NCBI GenBank assembly: GCA_041821315.1
Contig: JBGUEO010000016.1
Location: 34,864-98,863, forward strand
Direction: 5' to 3'
DNA: 64,000 nt
DNA from: DIGJ01 sp041821315
GTDB taxonomy: Bacteria; Bacillota; Clostridia; Lachnospirales; Lachnospiraceae
The notes under the pieces were generated by a model. That model did no database searches. It was given only the letters and a program-made list of their open reading frames with translations, and was not told the origin of the DNA. Shown in pieces: positions 62,941 through 64,000 of the stretch. Position 1 is the stretch's first letter; each line of letters starts with the position of its first letter. The position numbers and the translations under genes are program-made.

Positions 62941-63032
62941 AACACGTATTTATATTTCGTGTTATAATAATATTATCTTTTTCACGTACTGTCAATAGAT
63001 ATTTTTAAAAACATGTACTTGTAATTCGTGTT
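62941..63032. promoter_or_regulatory. paired operators between divergent regulators
   Basis: AACACG-N11-CGTGTT (62941-62963) and AACATG-N11-CGTGTT (63010-63032) are matched palindromes 69 bases apart in the gap between the HTH gene and the XRE gene. Several ACGTACTT/TGTACTT motifs lie between them. Confidence 0.6.
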
Positions 63033-63109
63033 TTGTTATGCTATAGTTTACACATAGTACATTTTTCATGTACTTTAAATACGGTTTTATGAAAGGTAAG
63101 GTGATAGAA

Positions 63110-63778
63110 ATGTCTTCTGACGCTTACAAAATGCAACATTTTTCTGCCACAGATATAGGCAAATGCATACAAGCAGCACGTAAGGATAAAAAGGTCAGTC
63201 AAAAAGAACTCGCTGACAGATTAAATAAATCGGAACGAACGATTCAAAAATATGAGGCTGGCGAAATTGATTTTTCTGTTTCTACAATAAAAGAAATTGC
63301 TAATGAACTTGATATTCCCTGGCAAGAGTTACTAGGTATTGAGACTCCTACTATTTCTCTTGTAGATAGAAATGATCCTGATCGTTACTATAAATTCGAT
63401 ACATTAGGTGATGTAATCAATGCACTATTTGAAATCACCAAAATCAAAGACTTATCCTTTGGTATTTCTAATACGAAACCACCAGAAGATCCCAGTTGGA
63501 CTTCTTCTCTGACTGTTGATGGCAAGGCAGATGCAAAATACAATACTGATTTATGCTTATTCATGGAAAATTGGATGAATAAATTGAAACTTGTTCAATC
63601 TCAAAGAATGACAGAAGAAAATTTCTCCGATTGGAAAAAAGAAATGATAGCTTATTATTCCGATACTTATTTTTCAAATATGTCAGCTCAGATTATGAAA
63701 GAGAAACGAGAACGAGAAGGCAAAAAAGATACTTCTATGAAAAATATTCACATAGTAAAAGTGGATAATGAGAATTAA
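63110..63778 (+). CDS. XRE-family regulator
   Basis: 222 residues. The Cro/C1 helix-turn-helix is near residues 20-75 (KVSQKELADRLNKSERTIQK, ELDIPWQELLGIE); the remaining part is a C-terminal domain of unknown type with a basic end. ATG 63110 follows AAGGTGA; the fourteen upstream codons overlap the operator region. It likely controls the divergent HTH/parM side through the paired palindromes. It takes the position that the broken XRE gene holds in the first module, but unlike it is intact. Confidence 0.82.
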   Translation: MSSDAYKMQHFSATDIGKCIQAARKDKKVSQKELADRLNKSERTIQKYEAGEIDFSVSTIKEIANELDIPWQELLGIETPTISLVDRNDPDRYYKFDTLGDVINALFEITKIKDLSFGISNTKPPEDPSWTSSLTVDGKADAKYNTDLCLFMENWMNKLKLVQSQRMTEENFSDWKKEMIAYYSDTYFSNMSAQIMKEKREREGKKDTSMKNIHIVKVDNEN

Positions 63779-63840
63779 GATTTGAGAAATAAAAAAGCTC
63801 CAGTGCGCTAACATCAGAGCTGAAGTGATCTAACCTAAAC

Positions 63841-63882
63841 GGCTATTATAATCACCCTAGACAAGTAGATTATATCATAGCC
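63841..63882. terminator. hairpin downstream of the XRE gene
   Basis: GGCTAT-T-ATAATC pairs with GATTAT-ATC-ATAGCC around a 14-base loop, 60 bases after the stop. A weaker AGCTC/GAGCT stem lies at 63799-63824. No gene is visible from 63779 to the window end. Confidence 0.4.
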
Positions 63883-64000
63883 TTTAGATAAATGCATTGC
63901 AAAACTGATGTTCTATCAGTCTGCAAACACTACACAATTAGATAAAGTGTAATACTACAAATTATTAATACTCCTAGCATCCTATTTATATCAGATTATT

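Noticed and set aside
22600..64000. CRISPR array in the accessory half
   Set aside because: The repeats seen (TGCAAGTT, ACAATTTG-like, GTAAGGT) are short and few, without regular spacer-repeat units, and no cas gene is present.
1..64000. Alternative genetic code suggested by many in-frame TGA/TAG codons
   Set aside because: Intact genes across the window end in TGA, TAG and TAA at expected family lengths, so the stops are real.

Overview
The window is AT-rich Gram-positive DNA. Strong AGGAGG-type ribosome sites, LanFEG-like exporters, PadR/DUF2812 pairs and the style of the RepA, relaxase and ParM genes suggest a Clostridia genome, most likely Lachnospiraceae. The species cannot be fixed from sequence alone. 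I saw no rRNA or tRNA gene.

Bases 1-22,600 look like ordinary chromosome: an amidohydrolase; a two-component system beside a divergent lantibiotic-immunity-type ABC exporter with response-regulator repeats in its promoter; a chemoreceptor; a C45 peptidase; an AraC/GyrI-like regulator; a ruined TetR-ABC exporter locus; an EamA transporter; a PadR-DUF2812 pair; a Gfo/Idh oxidoreductase; RecQ; an ECF sigma/anti-sigma pair; and small enzymes and regulators. Bases 22,700-23,500 hold a relic of a phage lysis module, followed by a TetR/FMN-binding membrane protein pair.

From about 25.2 kb to the right edge the window is accessory DNA that looks like integrated, partly decayed mobilizable-plasmid material. 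It holds a decayed RepA replicon (25.4-28.0 kb) with divergent HTH genes, a three-operator array and a probable antisense RNA. Next comes a row of small genes with cassette-like 3' repeats (28.1-32.4 kb), including a DHFR-GNAT fusion. Then follow a decayed sce7726/sce7725/RES operon, an IS1634-type transposase fragment and a second copy of the replicon regulator (32.4-38.2 kb), and an integrase relic with a small mobilization fragment (39.2-40.2 kb).

The strongest defence content is 40.3-57.9 kb, all on the minus strand. A four-gene operon encodes a primase-helicase-PLD protein of the TOTE type, a SEC-C protein, an alpha-solenoid protein and a small HEAT-like protein. A second long run holds a control HTH, two DNA methyltransferases, a McrB-like motor, a LlaJI-type nuclease, a HamA-like nuclease, a HamB-like helicase and a broken AlbA_2 gene. 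This reads as a type IV/LlaJI-like restriction system and a Hachiman system transcribed together.

The last 6 kb (58.2-64.0 kb) is a plasmid maintenance and transfer module: relaxase, MobC, candidate oriT, ParR, ParM, a second antisense-RNA-like locus, and divergent HTH/XRE regulators with matched operators. It has the same regulatory layout as the 26-28 kb replicon, but ParM sits where RepA would be. Several accessory genes carry single in-frame stops or small deletions, so much of the older cargo is dying, while the defence and mobilization blocks look intact.
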